From Streptomyces malaysiensis subsp. samsunensis (GTDB taxonomy: Bacteria > Actinomycetota > Actinomycetes > Streptomycetales > Streptomycetaceae), in NCBI RefSeq assembly GCF_024519315.1, contig NZ_JANIIC010000063.1, forward strand, positions 1 to 63,654: a DNA stretch of 63,654 nucleotides. Reading direction: 5' to 3'. Positions within the stretch are counted from its first letter, which is position 1; each line of letters starts with the position of its first letter. The notes beneath the pieces were generated by a model. The model worked only from the letters and a program-made list of their open reading frames with translations. It did not search any database and was not told the DNA's origin. Position numbers and translations under genes: made by a program. This document shows, piece after piece, positions 24,905 through 34,265 of this stretch.

Positions 24905-27604
24905 ATGAGCGAGAAGCCAGCGAGGGCTGAGATGCCCGAGGAGACGGTTGGTTCGCAGGTGTCGCCGAAGTCACAGGGATCCTCAGTGCCCGACATGTCG
25001 CTCATGTCCTCGATGTCGGCGGTGTGGCAGAGCAGCCCGCCCGGCTCGATCTATGACTACATCCGTGTGGCCTCCTTCGCGCTGGGGTCCGACGGCCGGA
25101 TCTCGCAGTGGAGTGAACGCGCCTCGGAGCTGCTGGGCCTGACGGCGGACCAGGCGATCGGCAGGGATCCGGTGGAGGCGTTCGTTCCGCCCGAGTTCCA
25201 GGAGACCGGTCAGCGCGCGGTGGCCAACATCCTGGATGGCCGGGAGTGGACCGGGCTGGTTCCCTACCGTAACGCCCAGGCGCCGAGCGGACATGGCATC
25301 GCCGAGCTTTATGTGATGCCGGGCCAGGATGAGCACGGGAAGCGGGCCGCGCTCTGTATCGCGGTCGACGTCAGTGCGTTGCGCGGGCTGGAAACCGATC
25401 TTGCTTCTTCACAGGCCGTTTTCGGTCAATCTCCGCTCGGCTTCTTCCTCTTCGGGACCGACCTGCGGATCCTCCGCGTCAATGAGCGTTTCGCCAAGGT
25501 TTTCGGCCGCCCCGTCGAGGAGTACCGCGGTACGACCCCGCACGATCTGCTGCCGCGCGGCGAGGCCGACCGGCTGGCCGCCGCCCTGCGCCAGGTCCTG
25601 GACTCCGGGCAGACGCTGACCGATATGCCGATCGTGGGCCAGACGCCGGGCAGCCCCGACCGTCGCCGCTGGTCGGTGTCGCTCTACCGGCTGCACAGCG
25701 GCTCCGGCCGCCCCATCGGCGTCGCCGGGCTCGCCACGGATGTCACCGGCCGCCGCCGCGCCGAGCAGGAGGCCGCGGGCGTACGGCGCAATCTGGCCCT
25801 GCTGAACGAGGCCGGGGCCCGGATAGGCACCTCGCTGGATCTGGAGACCACCGCCCGCGAGTTGCTGGACGTGGCCGTGCCGCAGTTCTGCGACCTGGCC
25901 TCCGTCGACCTCTACCAGGGGCTGCTCTCCGGCGACGAGACCCCGCCCGGACTCGCCGACGGCAGCGCCGAGTTGCGCCGCGTCGCCTTCGCCAGCGCGG
26001 TCTCCGACGGCCCGGTCCCCTTCGGCGACATCTGCCGCGTCAACACCGTCGAGGACCCCAAACCCATCCAGGTCGGCGAGGTACACCGCTACCCCTTCAA
26101 CTCCCTGTGCGCCCACGCCCTGCGCACCGCCCAGGTGCGGGTCGTCCCCGGCCGGGACGGCAGCGAGAGCCTGGAGCTCGGCGCCATGTTGCAGTCCACG
26201 CTGGTGGTGCCGATGGTCGCGCGCGACACCGTGGTCGGCCTCGCCCAGTTCTCCCGTACCAAGGGCAGCGAGCCCTTCGGTGAGCGGGACCGCGCGCTCG
26301 CCGTCGAGCTGGCCGCCCGCGCGGCCGTCAGTATCGACAACGCCCGGCTGTATCGCAGAGAACATGAACGCGCGTTGATACTCCAGCGCAGTCTGCTCCC
26401 GCCCGGCGACCCTGAGGCCGCCGGGCTCGATATCGCCTGCCGCTATCTGCCGGGGAACGCTGCGACCGAGGTGGGCGGCGACTGGTTCGATGTGATCGAG
26501 CTGCCCGGGCACCGCACCGCGCTGGTGGTCGGCGATGTCATGGGGCGGGGGCTGCGCGCCGCCGTGGCCATGGGCGAACTCCGCACCGCCGTACGCACCC
26601 TCGCCCTGCTCGACCTGGAGCCCGCCGAGGTGCTCTCCGCGCTCGACGAGATCGCCAGCGGCCTCGGCACTTCGGGCGGCTCGCACACCGGCGCGCGGCC
26701 GGGCTCGCGCGCCCTCGCACGTGGCAGAGCCGCCGCCGACTCCTCCGATCTGACCGAGGTCTACCTCGCCACCTGTGTCTACGCCGTCTACGACCCGGTC
26801 ACCCGGCGCTGCACATTCGCCAACGCCGGACATCCGCCCCCTGTCCTCGTGGAACCGGGTGAGAACGCCCTGCTGATGGAGGTCCCGCCCGGGATGCCGC
26901 TCGGCGTCGGCGGCGAACCGTTCGAGGAGATCGAGGTCGAGCTCCCCGACGGCGCACTGCTGGCCCTCTATACGGACGGCCTGGTCGAGTCCCGCGACCA
27001 CACCCTCGACGAGGGGCTCCAGGCGCTGCGCGACGCCCTCAACACCTCCGACGGCGCCGATGGCGGAAACGCCGCGGCCGGCTCCCTCGAAGACGTCTGC
27101 GATCACGTGCTGAGCACCCTCGACACCCACCACGGCGAGGACGACATCGCCCTGCTGATGGCCCGGGTGCAGGGCCTGTCGGCCGAGTCGGTCGGCGATT
27201 GGCATCTGCCCAGCGCCCCGCAGTCGGTGGGCCGGGCCCGCGAACTGGCCCGGGAGCAGCTGGAGTCCTGGGGCCTGGACGATCTGGTGGACACCACCGA
27301 ACTGCTGGTCAGCGAGCTGGTGACGAACGCCCTGCGGTACGGCGAGGGCGAGATCAGGCTGCGGCTGCTGCTGGACCGCACGCTGGTGTGCGAGGTCTGG
27401 GACGGCGGTCTGGTCCAGCCCCGGCGGCGGCGCGCCCGGGACACCGACGAGGGCGGGCGCGGGCTTCAGCTGGTCGGGCTGCTCAGCGCGGGCTGGGGGA
27501 GCCGCCGGACCCCGCTCGGCAAGACCGTCTGGTTCGAGCTGGCCCTCCCGGACGGCCGGTCCTCGGGTCCGGATTCGGTGGAGGCGCTGCTCAGCCTGTG
27601 GTGA
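24905..27604 (+). CDS. PAS-PAS-GAF-SpoIIE phosphatase with C-terminal anti-sigma-type ATPase
   Basis: 899 aa, soluble. Two PAS domains (about 45-155 and 165-285; the second follows SQAVFGQSPLGFFLFG), a GAF domain (about 300-480), then a PP2C/SpoIIE phosphatase (about 490-740) with its metal Asp residues in GGDWFDV, GDVMGRG, YTDGLVE and EDDIALL. The last 130 residues are an RsbW-like HATPase (ELLVSELVTNALRYG N-box, DEGGRGLQLVG G-box). Such proteins control sigma factors by dephosphorylating anti-anti-sigma proteins; this one also carries its own kinase-like module. A Gly/Arg/Ala-rich insert of about 25 residues splits the phosphatase near residue 600. Its sigma partner is not in the window. 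Confidence 0.9.
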   Translation: MSEKPARAEMPEETVGSQVSPKSQGSSVPDMSLMSSMSAVWQSSPPGSIYDYIRVASFALGSDGRISQWSERASELLGLTADQAIGRDPVEAFVPPEFQETGQRAVANILDGREWTGLVPYRNAQAPSGHGIAELYVMPGQDEHGKRAALCIAVDVSALRGLETDLASSQAVFGQSPLGFFLFGTDLRILRVNERFAKVFGRPVEEYRGTTPHDLLPRGEADRLAAALRQVLDSGQTLTDMPIVGQTPGSPDRRRWSVSLYRLHSGSGRPIGVAGLATDVTGRRRAEQEAAGVRRNLALLNEAGARIGTSLDLETTARELLDVAVPQFCDLASVDLYQGLLSGDETPPGLADGSAELRRVAFASAVSDGPVPFGDICRVNTVEDPKPIQVGEVHRYPFNSLCAHALRTAQVRVVPGRDGSESLELGAMLQSTLVVPMVARDTVVGLAQFSRTKGSEPFGERDRALAVELAARAAVSIDNARLYRREHERALILQRSLLPPGDPEAAGLDIACRYLPGNAATEVGGDWFDVIELPGHRTALVVGDVMGRGLRAAVAMGELRTAVRTLALLDLEPAEVLSALDEIASGLGTSGGSHTGARPGSRALARGRAAADSSDLTEVYLATCVYAVYDPVTRRCTFANAGHPPPVLVEPGENALLMEVPPGMPLGVGGEPFEEIEVELPDGALLALYTDGLVESRDHTLDEGLQALRDALNTSDGADGGNAAAGSLEDVCDHVLSTLDTHHGEDDIALLMARVQGLSAESVGDWHLPSAPQSVGRARELAREQLESWGLDDLVDTTELLVSELVTNALRYGEGEIRLRLLLDRTLVCEVWDGGLVQPRRRRARDTDEGGRGLQLVGLLSAGWGSRRTPLGKTVWFELALPDGRSSGPDSVEALLSLW

Positions 27605-27680
27605 CGTGGTGACGGCCCACGGCCCGGCACGCCGGCCGGCCCGCGATACGAAGCGGGGGCGAACACCGGCCCGAGCGGTC

Positions 27681-27801
27681 TTTCCCCTCCCCGCCCCTTC
27701 CCGCGGTATCGATATGCGGCTCCGCCGCGTGGCGGGGCTTCCCCCCGGACCCCGGGGTCCAGGGGCGGAGCCCCTGGTATCGGGAAGGGGCGGGGAGGGG
27801 A
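27681..27801. repeat. Intergenic repeat element with 21-bp inverted ends
   Basis: The ends (27683-27703 and 27781-27801) are perfect inverted copies of a C-rich/G-rich sequence (CCCCTCCCCGCCCCTTCCCG without its last base variation). The inside contains GATATGCGGCTCCGCCGCG and an inverted GGGGTCCAGGGGCGGAGCCCC. It lies between the convergent SpoIIE-type and sdh genes and could fold as one large terminator. The same modules recur at 34.3-34.9 kb and partly at 63.3 kb. Confidence 0.85.
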
Positions 27802-27856
27802 GCAGCCCGCCGCAGGCGTCAGATCCGTCGGACACCCACCAGCGCCCCCGGCGGAG

Positions 27857-28627
27857 CTACTGCCCCCGCCGCCGGATCTTGTTGCCCAGCCAGACCAGCG
27901 GATCGTACTTACGGTCCACCGCCCGCTCCTTGAGCGGGATCAGCGCATTGTCGGTGATCTTGATCTGCTCGGGGCAGACCTCCGTACAGCACTTGGTGAT
28001 GTTGCAGTAGCCCAGTCCGTGCTCCTCCTGGGCGGTGCGCTTGCGGTCGAGGCCGGTGTCGCCCGCCGCGTCCAGCGGATGCATGTCCAGCTCCGCGACC
28101 CGCATCAGGAAGCGCGGCCCCGCGAACGCCTCCTTGTTCTCCTCGAAGTCCCGCACCACATGGCAGGTGTCCTGGCACAGGAAGCATTCGATGCACTTGC
28201 GGAACTCCTGCGAGCGCCCCACGTCCTCCTGCCACATCCGGTACTCGCCGGGCCCCAGCCCCTCCGGGGGCACGAAGGACGGCACCTCACGGGCCTTGGT
28301 GTAGTTGAACGACACATCGGTCACCAGGTCCCGTACCACGGGGAAGGCCCGCAGCGGGGTGATGGTGATCGTCTCGTCCTGGTCGAACACCGACATCCGG
28401 GTCATGCACAGCAGCCGGGGCCGTCCGTTGACCTCCGCGCTGCACGAACCGCATTTGCCCGCCTTGCAGTTCCAGCGGACCGCCAGATCGGGGGCCTGGG
28501 TCGCCTGGAGCCGGTGGACGATGTCGAGGACGACCTCGCCCTCGTTGACCTCGACGTGGAAGTCCTTCAGACCGCCGCCGTCCTGGTCGCCCCGCCACAC
28601 CCGGAAGTGGGCCTCGTACGCACTCAC
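27857..28627 (-). CDS. sdhB: Succinate dehydrogenase/fumarate reductase iron-sulfur subunit
   Basis: 256 aa. [2Fe-2S] ligands appear in CKAGKCGSCS and the fourth Cys in LLCM; the [4Fe-4S] and [3Fe-4S] clusters in CIECFLCQDTCH and CNITKCCTEVCPE. The ATG overlaps the sdhA stop by 4 nt. It passes electrons from the flavin of SdhA to the membrane subunit. Length and gene order (anchor-flavoprotein-FeS) match the mycobacterial Sdh1 operon rather than the four-gene SdhCDAB type. Confidence 0.93.
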   Translation of the reverse strand: MSAYEAHFRVWRGDQDGGGLKDFHVEVNEGEVVLDIVHRLQATQAPDLAVRWNCKAGKCGSCSAEVNGRPRLLCMTRMSVFDQDETITITPLRAFPVVRDLVTDVSFNYTKAREVPSFVPPEGLGPGEYRMWQEDVGRSQEFRKCIECFLCQDTCHVVRDFEENKEAFAGPRFLMRVAELDMHPLDAAGDTGLDRKRTAQEEHGLGYCNITKCCTEVCPEQIKITDNALIPLKERAVDRKYDPLVWLGNKIRRRGQ

Positions 28628-30579
28628 TGGGTCAGCTCCTCGTCCGTCAGGTACTTCACCAGCTCGTCCTTCTCGAACAGATTCAGCAGATCGGGCCGGA
28701 TGGGCGGCATCTCACGCCGCTCGAGCCGGATCTGGCCGTGTCCGGTGTCGGGTGCCGCCAGACCGCCCGAGGGGTCGGAGAGCCGGCAGACCAGATTGAT
28801 CCGCCGCCACTGACGGTCCATCTCCGGGCAGTCGTCGCGGGTGTGCCCGCCGCGGCTCTCGGTCCGCTCCAGCGCGGCACGGGCCACGCACTCGCTGACC
28901 AGCAGCATGTTGCGCAGATCGATGGCCAGGTGCCAGCCGGGGTTGAACTGCCGGTGGCCCTCGACCCCGGCGCGGCGCGCCCGCACCCGCAGACTGGCCA
29001 GCCGGTGCAGCGCCTCCTCCATCTCCTCGGCCTTCCGGATGATCCCCACCAGGTCGTTCATCGACTGCTGGAGCTCCTGGTGGAGGGTGTACGGGTTCTC
29101 CGGCGGCCCGGCCGGGCCCGCGGTCTCGTCCGGCTCCCCGGCCTCGGCGCTGAACGGGCGCAGCGCCTCGGCCGCCGCCAGGTCCAGCTGTGCCTCGTCC
29201 GGCACCGGACGGGTGCCCGAGTCCGCGATCTCCTGGGCGTAGCGGGCCGCGTACAGCCCGGCGCGGCGCCCGAAGACCAGCAGATCGGAGAGGGAGTTGC
29301 CGCCGAGCCGGTTGGAGCCGTGCATCCCGCCCGCGACCTCGCCCGCGGCGAACAGCCCGGGAACTCCGGCGGCGGCCGCGGTGTCCGGATCGACGTCCAC
29401 CCCGCCCATCACGTAGTGACAGGTCGGGCCCACCTCCATGGGCTCGGCGGTGATGTCGACGTCCGCGAGCTCCTTGAACTGGTGGTGCATGGAGGGCAGC
29501 CGCCGCTTGATGACCTCGGGGGACATCCGGGTGGACACATCGAGGAAGACCCCGCCGTGCGTGGAGCCCCGGCCCGCCTTCACCTCGGCGTTGATGGCGC
29601 GGGCCACCTCGTCGCGGGGGAGCAGCTCGGGCGGGCGGCGGTTGTGGTCCGGGTCCTCGTACCAGCGGTCGGCCTCGTCCTCGGACTGGGCGTACTTCTC
29701 CTTGAAGACGTCCGGGATGTAGTCGAACATGAACCGCTTGCCCTCGCTGTTGCGCAGCACCCCGCCGTCGCCGCGCACCGACTCGGTGACCAGGATCCCC
29801 TTCACCGAGGGCGGCCAGACCATACCGGTCGGATGGAACTGCACGAACTCCATGTTGATCAGCGGGGCGCCCGCGAGCAGCGCGAGCGAGTGGCCGTCGC
29901 CGGTGTACTCCCAGGAGTTGGAGGTCACCTTGAAGGACTTGCCGATGCCGCCGGTGGCCAGCACCACGGCCGGGGCCTCCAGCGCGAAGAAACGGCCGGA
30001 CTCGCGCTCGTAGCCGAAGACGCCGGCGACCCGGTCGCCGTCCTTGACGATGCGGGTGACCGTGCACTCCTGGAAGACCTTCAGCCGGGACTCGTAGTCC
30101 CCGGTCTCGGCCTTGTCCTCCTGCTGAAGGGAGACGATCTTCTGCTGGAGGGTGCGGATCAACTCCAGGCCGGTGCGGTCCCCGACATGGGCGAGGCGGG
30201 GGTACTCATGGCCGCCGAAGTTCCGCTGGGAGATCTTGCCCTCGGGGGTGCGGTCGAAGAGCGCGCCCCAGGTCTCCAGCTCCCAGACCCGGTCCGGGGC
30301 CTCCTGGGCGTGCAGCTCGGCCATCCGCCAGTGGTTGAGGAATTTGCCCCCGCGCATGGTGTCGCGGAAGTGCACCTGCCAGTTGTCGCGCTCGTTGACA
30401 TTGCCCATGCTGGCGGCGATGCCGCCCTCGGCCATCACCGTATGGGCCTTGCCGAACAGTGACTTGCAGATGACGGCGCAGCGCATGCCCTGCTCGCGGG
30501 CCTCGATCGCGGCACGCAGCCCGGCGCCGCCCGCGCCGATCACGACCACGTCCCACGCCTGCCGCTCGACTTGCGTCAT
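28624..30579 (-). CDS. sdhA: Succinate dehydrogenase/fumarate reductase flavoprotein subunit
   Basis: 651 aa. The FAD-binding GAGGAGLRAAIEA is at residue 15, the flavin-His region HTVMAEGGIAASMG at about 45, the active-site segments TESVRGDGGVLRN and STHGGVFLD in the middle, and NRLGGNSLSDLLVFG late in the protein. It oxidises succinate to fumarate, with covalent FAD expected at the HTVMAEGG His. It lies 15 bp after the anchor gene and is coupled to sdhB. The C-terminal domain (DDCPEMDRQWRRIN) is complete. Confidence 0.93.
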   Translation of the reverse strand: MTQVERQAWDVVVIGAGGAGLRAAIEAREQGMRCAVICKSLFGKAHTVMAEGGIAASMGNVNERDNWQVHFRDTMRGGKFLNHWRMAELHAQEAPDRVWELETWGALFDRTPEGKISQRNFGGHEYPRLAHVGDRTGLELIRTLQQKIVSLQQEDKAETGDYESRLKVFQECTVTRIVKDGDRVAGVFGYERESGRFFALEAPAVVLATGGIGKSFKVTSNSWEYTGDGHSLALLAGAPLINMEFVQFHPTGMVWPPSVKGILVTESVRGDGGVLRNSEGKRFMFDYIPDVFKEKYAQSEDEADRWYEDPDHNRRPPELLPRDEVARAINAEVKAGRGSTHGGVFLDVSTRMSPEVIKRRLPSMHHQFKELADVDITAEPMEVGPTCHYVMGGVDVDPDTAAAAGVPGLFAAGEVAGGMHGSNRLGGNSLSDLLVFGRRAGLYAARYAQEIADSGTRPVPDEAQLDLAAAEALRPFSAEAGEPDETAGPAGPPENPYTLHQELQQSMNDLVGIIRKAEEMEEALHRLASLRVRARRAGVEGHRQFNPGWHLAIDLRNMLLVSECVARAALERTESRGGHTRDDCPEMDRQWRRINLVCRLSDPSGGLAAPDTGHGQIRLERREMPPIRPDLLNLFEKDELVKYLTDEELTQ

Positions 30580-30594
30580 CGATGAGCACCTCTC

Positions 30595-31446
30595 CTAGAA
30601 AAAGCGGGGATCGTCGAAGGCACCGCTCGCCACCAGATAGACGTAGAAGTCCGCGACGGCGACGCTGATGAGAGAGGCCCAGGCCAGCTGCATATGGCGT
30701 GCGTTGAGCCCGCTCACCCAGCCCCAGAACCGATAGCGCACCGGGTGCTGGGAGAAGTGCTTCAGCCGGCCGCCGACGATATGGCGGCAGGAGTGGCAGG
30801 AGAGGGTGTACGCCCAGATCAGCGCGATGTTGGCGAGCAGCACCAGGGTGCCCAGGCCCATATGGCCCCAGCGGCCGTGCTCGTCCCGGAAGGCGAGCAC
30901 GGTGTCATAGGTGAGGATCCCCGCGACGATCACCGCGAAGTAGAAGAAGTAGCGGTGGATGTTCTGGAGGATCAGCGGGAAGCGCGTCTCGCCGGTGTAC
31001 TTGGCGCGCGGTTCGGCGACCGCGCAGGCGGGCGGTGAGGCCCAGAAGCCCCGGTAATACGCCTTGCGGTAGTAGTAGCAGGTGAGCCGGAACCCCAGCG
31101 GGAAGATCAGGATCAGCAGCGCGGGGGACAGGCCCCACCACGCGCCGAAGATCTCCCAGTTGGCGCCGCCCTTCATCGGCACGCAGTTCTGGGCGACGCA
31201 GGGCGAGTAGAAGGGGGAGACATACGGCTCGGCGTAGTAGTCGTCCCCGGCGAAGGCCCGCCAGGTGGAGTAGACGACGAACGCGAACAGCCCGGCCGCG
31301 GTGATCGCGGGGGAGAGCCACCAGCGGTCGCTGCGCAGATGGCGGGCGGGGATGGCGGCGCGCGAGGCGCCGTTCACGCCGTGCGGGGCCGTCCCGCGGC
31401 CTGCGGGCGCGGGGGTGGTGGCTTGGGGGTCGGTGCCTGTGGCCAA
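30595..31446 (-). CDS. sdhC: Succinate dehydrogenase membrane anchor (Sdh1-type SdhC)
   Basis: 283 aa from TTG 31446, chosen because GCGGAG lies 6 bp upstream and homology starts there; longer frames have no family content. Five or so transmembrane helices are visible. A His in NIHRYFFYF (about 164) is a haem or quinone-site candidate, and helix end YTLSCHSCRHIVGG (217-225) has Cys-His-x-Cys-x-His. Two cysteines (83, 88) sit in the loop after TM1. Mycobacterial Sdh1 has a membrane-embedded Rieske-type cluster in its anchor, so the CHxCxH group may be its ligand site here; that is inference. The anchor holds the SdhAB dimer and reduces menaquinone. Confidence 0.88.
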   Translation of the reverse strand: MATGTDPQATTPAPAGRGTAPHGVNGASRAAIPARHLRSDRWWLSPAITAAGLFAFVVYSTWRAFAGDDYYAEPYVSPFYSPCVAQNCVPMKGGANWEIFGAWWGLSPALLILIFPLGFRLTCYYYRKAYYRGFWASPPACAVAEPRAKYTGETRFPLILQNIHRYFFYFAVIVAGILTYDTVLAFRDEHGRWGHMGLGTLVLLANIALIWAYTLSCHSCRHIVGGRLKHFSQHPVRYRFWGWVSGLNARHMQLAWASLISVAVADFYVYLVASGAFDDPRFF

Positions 31447-31522
31447 GAGGAACTCCGCGGTGGAGTGGTATCGGGGGACGACGGTGGTGCGCGCCCCGAT
31501 GACGGAAGGCGCGCGGGCATCC

Positions 31523-31807
31523 CTAGGGCGCGTGGCGATCTCGCGCGCCGAGGCCCTCGTCGTCGACGTCCGACCACAGCGCACTGTTGTACGGGGCGTC
31601 GGGGACCGGAACCATCTCGGGGCGTGGTCGCTCCTCGGGAGCCGTCTCGCGCAGGAGGGCGAGGCTCTCCCGCAAGTGGTCCGCGTCGGTGCGGACTCTG
31701 CGTATCTCCAACCCGCCGGCGCCCACTCGCTGCTCCAGTCGGGAGACCGAACGCACCAGGTCATCGAGACAGCGTTGGACGGCCGTCAAGTCGTCGTTCA
31801 AGGACAT
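31523..31807 (-). CDS. Small coiled-coil protein upstream of sdhC
   Basis: 94 aa. Residues 1-55 form a heptad-like helix (DDLTAVQRCLDDLVRSVSRLEQRV...LRESLALLRE); the rest is acidic and Pro-rich with SALWSDVDDEGL. I do not recognise a domain. It is 76 bp before the sdhC start on the same strand, and a small conserved gene also precedes the Sdh1 operon in mycobacteria (Rv0250c position), so an assembly or regulatory role with Sdh is possible. A GTGAGG site 6 bp before the ATG supports the start. Confidence 0.7.
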   Translation of the reverse strand: MSLNDDLTAVQRCLDDLVRSVSRLEQRVGAGGLEIRRVRTDADHLRESLALLRETAPEERPRPEMVPVPDAPYNSALWSDVDDEGLGARDRHAP

Positions 31808-32114
31808 GACTTGCCCTCACTTCCGCGGTTGCGGTTGGCGACGCTCATGCGACAGCGAGTGTTACGCGCCGCGGTCGTGGTTGTGAAGGGATCTGTCGTG
31901 ATTGGCGGAGCCACCGGCGGGATTCCGCCGCCGCGCGCCGGAGTGCGCGCCCGCCGCGCTGATCCGGTCGGGTGATCCTTTCCCCTCATGGCCGTCTCCG
32001 TGGCCCTCTCGGCGTGCTGTCCCATGAACCGTCGCTTTGAGTGAGGAGTATATGCGATCAGCGTCACACTATGCCAAATGCGCATATATCCGTCACCCTG
32101 CGGAGGTACGAGCC

Positions 32115-34250
32115 ATGCCCATCACCAAAGGCCGCCGCGCCATGCTGCTCGCCGCGGGGGTGATGCTGCCGCTGCCCGTACTGACCGGATGCAGCTCGGA
32201 CGACGACGGTCCGCCGCCGCCCGCGGCCTGGGACATCGCCGCCGCGCCCCGCGCCGGGACCACCGGCACCGGCACCCTGCGCTGGGCCGTGGACGCGACG
32301 CCCACCACTCTCAACGCCTTCTCGAAGACGGCGGACACGGGCACCGAGCGAATCGCGGGCGCCGTGCTGCCCTCCCTCTACACCCTGGACGCCCGGGGCC
32401 GCCCCCAGCGCAACGGCGACTATCTGGCCTCCGCCGACGTCACCTCGAGCGACCCCAAGCAGGTCGTGGTCTACAAGCTCAACCCCAAGGCGGTGTGGAG
32501 CGACGGGCGCCCGCTCGGCGTGGAGGACTTCCAGGCCCAGTGGAGGGCGCTGCGCGGCACCGACGACAAGTACGGGACGGCGCGCAACGCCGGCTACGAC
32601 CGGATCGCCAAGGTCGAACCCGGGGACAAGGCGCACGAGGTGAAGGTCACCTTCGCCAAGCCGTACACCGACTGGCGCTCGCTGTTCACCCCGCTCTATC
32701 CGAAGAGCGTGATGGGCAACCCGGCGGTGTTCTCCGCGGCGGCGAGTAAGGGACTCGCGGTCGGCGCCGGGCCCTTCATGGTCCGCCAGGTCTCGGACAA
32801 CTCCGTCACCCTCGTCCGCAACCCGCGCTGGTGGGGCGACCGGGCGCGGCTGAGCCGGATGGTCTTCCAGGCGGTGCCGGCCGAAAAGCGGGCCCAGGCC
32901 CTGATCGCCGGGCAGCTGGACCTGGCCGAGGTGGACCCGGCCACCGCCCGGCGCATCCGGGCCACCGCCCCGGGCAAACAGGCCGCGGGCGCCGACCAGG
33001 GCTCCTCGGCACCGGGCAAGGCGGGCGCGCCGGAGCCGTCCACCGGCGGCCGCCAGACGGCGGGGGCCCAGGGCGGGGCGACGGGCGACACCGACAAGAA
33101 CCGGTCGCGGACCCGGGCGCTGAGCAGGTTCACCCTGCGCAAGGCCCTGGACCCCGCCTACACCCAACTCGCCCTCAACGGCACCAAGGGCCCGCTCGCC
33201 GATGAGCGGGTGCGCCGCGCGGTGGCCCGCGCGGTCGACCGGAAGGCCCTGGCCAAGGCGGTGCTGAAGCCGATGGGGCTGCCGTCCGAGCCGCTCGGCA
33301 ACCATCTGCTGATGGTGGGCCAGCCGGGCTACAAGGACCACAGCGGCGCCCTCGGCGACCCGGACAAGAACGCCGCGCAGTCGCTGCTCGCCGACGCGGG
33401 CTGGCGGGCGGGGGGCACCGGGAGCCGGCAGAAGGCGCTCGACGGCAAGACGGATGACCGGGGCCGACCGCACAGCGCCCCGACGGCCACGGAAACGGAC
33501 ACCGCCACGGACAACGCCACGGACACCGCCACCGAGGGCGCCTCCGGAACGGCGTCCGAGGGCGCCTCCGAGCCCGCGTCCCGGAGCGCCTCCGGCACCG
33601 CGTCCTCGGAGCGGTCCGCCGGCGCCGCGTCCGGCACCGCGTCCTCCGAGCGGTCCGCCGGCGCCGCCCCCGCGGCCGGTGACGCCGGGCGCTCCGGGCG
33701 GCTCGGCGAGGCGGCCGTCGTACGGAAGAAGGGACGGCCGCTGGTGCTGCGCTTCGTCCTCCCCGACGACCAGGCCGGCGCCCAGCTGAGCACGGTCGGC
33801 CGGCGCATCGCGCGGATGCTGGAGAAGATCGGCGTCCGGACCGAGATCACCAAGGTCTCGGGTGAGAGCTACTTCCGGGACCACATCGCCACCGGCGACT
33901 ACGACCTGGCCCTCTACTCCTGGCCCGCGTCCGCCTACCCGGCCACCGACGCCCGCCCCATCTACGCCAAGCCGCGGCCCGCCGCCGACGGTTCCCTGGT
34001 CGTCGAGCAGAACTACACCCGGGTGGGCACCGACCAGATCGACCAGCTCTTCGACCAGGCGCTCTCCGAGCTGGACGGCGGGGCCTCCCGCTCCCTGGTC
34101 AGCCGTGCGGACGCCCGGATCTGGGCGGCGGCCGGATCGATTCCGCTCTATCAGCGCCCCCAGCTGATCGCGATGCGTAAGGGCCTGGTCAACGCGGGCG
34201 CCTTCGGCTTCGCCACGCCCCGCTACCAGGACATCGGCTTCCGCCGCTAG
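32115..34250 (+). CDS. Orphan oligopeptide ABC transporter substrate-binding lipoprotein
   Basis: 711 aa from ATG 32115 (GGAGGT 7 bp upstream). Signal peptide with twin basic residues (KGRRAMLLAAGVMLPLPVLTGC) and lipobox LTGC; then an SBP5 (DppA/OppA-like) fold: TLNAFSKTADTGTERI, KAVWSDGRPLGVEDFQAQW, RNPRWWGDRARL, and the ending region PLYQRPQLIAMR. Two low-complexity insertions break it, at about residues 300-340 and 455-545, the latter a Thr/Ala/Ser/Glu repeat with two exact SSERSAGAA units. No permease or ATPase is adjacent, so it must use another system, perhaps one of the three importers nearby. It is divergent from the sdh region. Confidence 0.85.
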   Translation: MPITKGRRAMLLAAGVMLPLPVLTGCSSDDDGPPPPAAWDIAAAPRAGTTGTGTLRWAVDATPTTLNAFSKTADTGTERIAGAVLPSLYTLDARGRPQRNGDYLASADVTSSDPKQVVVYKLNPKAVWSDGRPLGVEDFQAQWRALRGTDDKYGTARNAGYDRIAKVEPGDKAHEVKVTFAKPYTDWRSLFTPLYPKSVMGNPAVFSAAASKGLAVGAGPFMVRQVSDNSVTLVRNPRWWGDRARLSRMVFQAVPAEKRAQALIAGQLDLAEVDPATARRIRATAPGKQAAGADQGSSAPGKAGAPEPSTGGRQTAGAQGGATGDTDKNRSRTRALSRFTLRKALDPAYTQLALNGTKGPLADERVRRAVARAVDRKALAKAVLKPMGLPSEPLGNHLLMVGQPGYKDHSGALGDPDKNAAQSLLADAGWRAGGTGSRQKALDGKTDDRGRPHSAPTATETDTATDNATDTATEGASGTASEGASEPASRSASGTASSERSAGAASGTASSERSAGAAPAAGDAGRSGRLGEAAVVRKKGRPLVLRFVLPDDQAGAQLSTVGRRIARMLEKIGVRTEITKVSGESYFRDHIATGDYDLALYSWPASAYPATDARPIYAKPRPAADGSLVVEQNYTRVGTDQIDQLFDQALSELDGGASRSLVSRADARIWAAAGSIPLYQRPQLIAMRKGLVNAGAFGFATPRYQDIGFRR

Positions 34251-34265
34251 GGGTACCCGGCGGAC

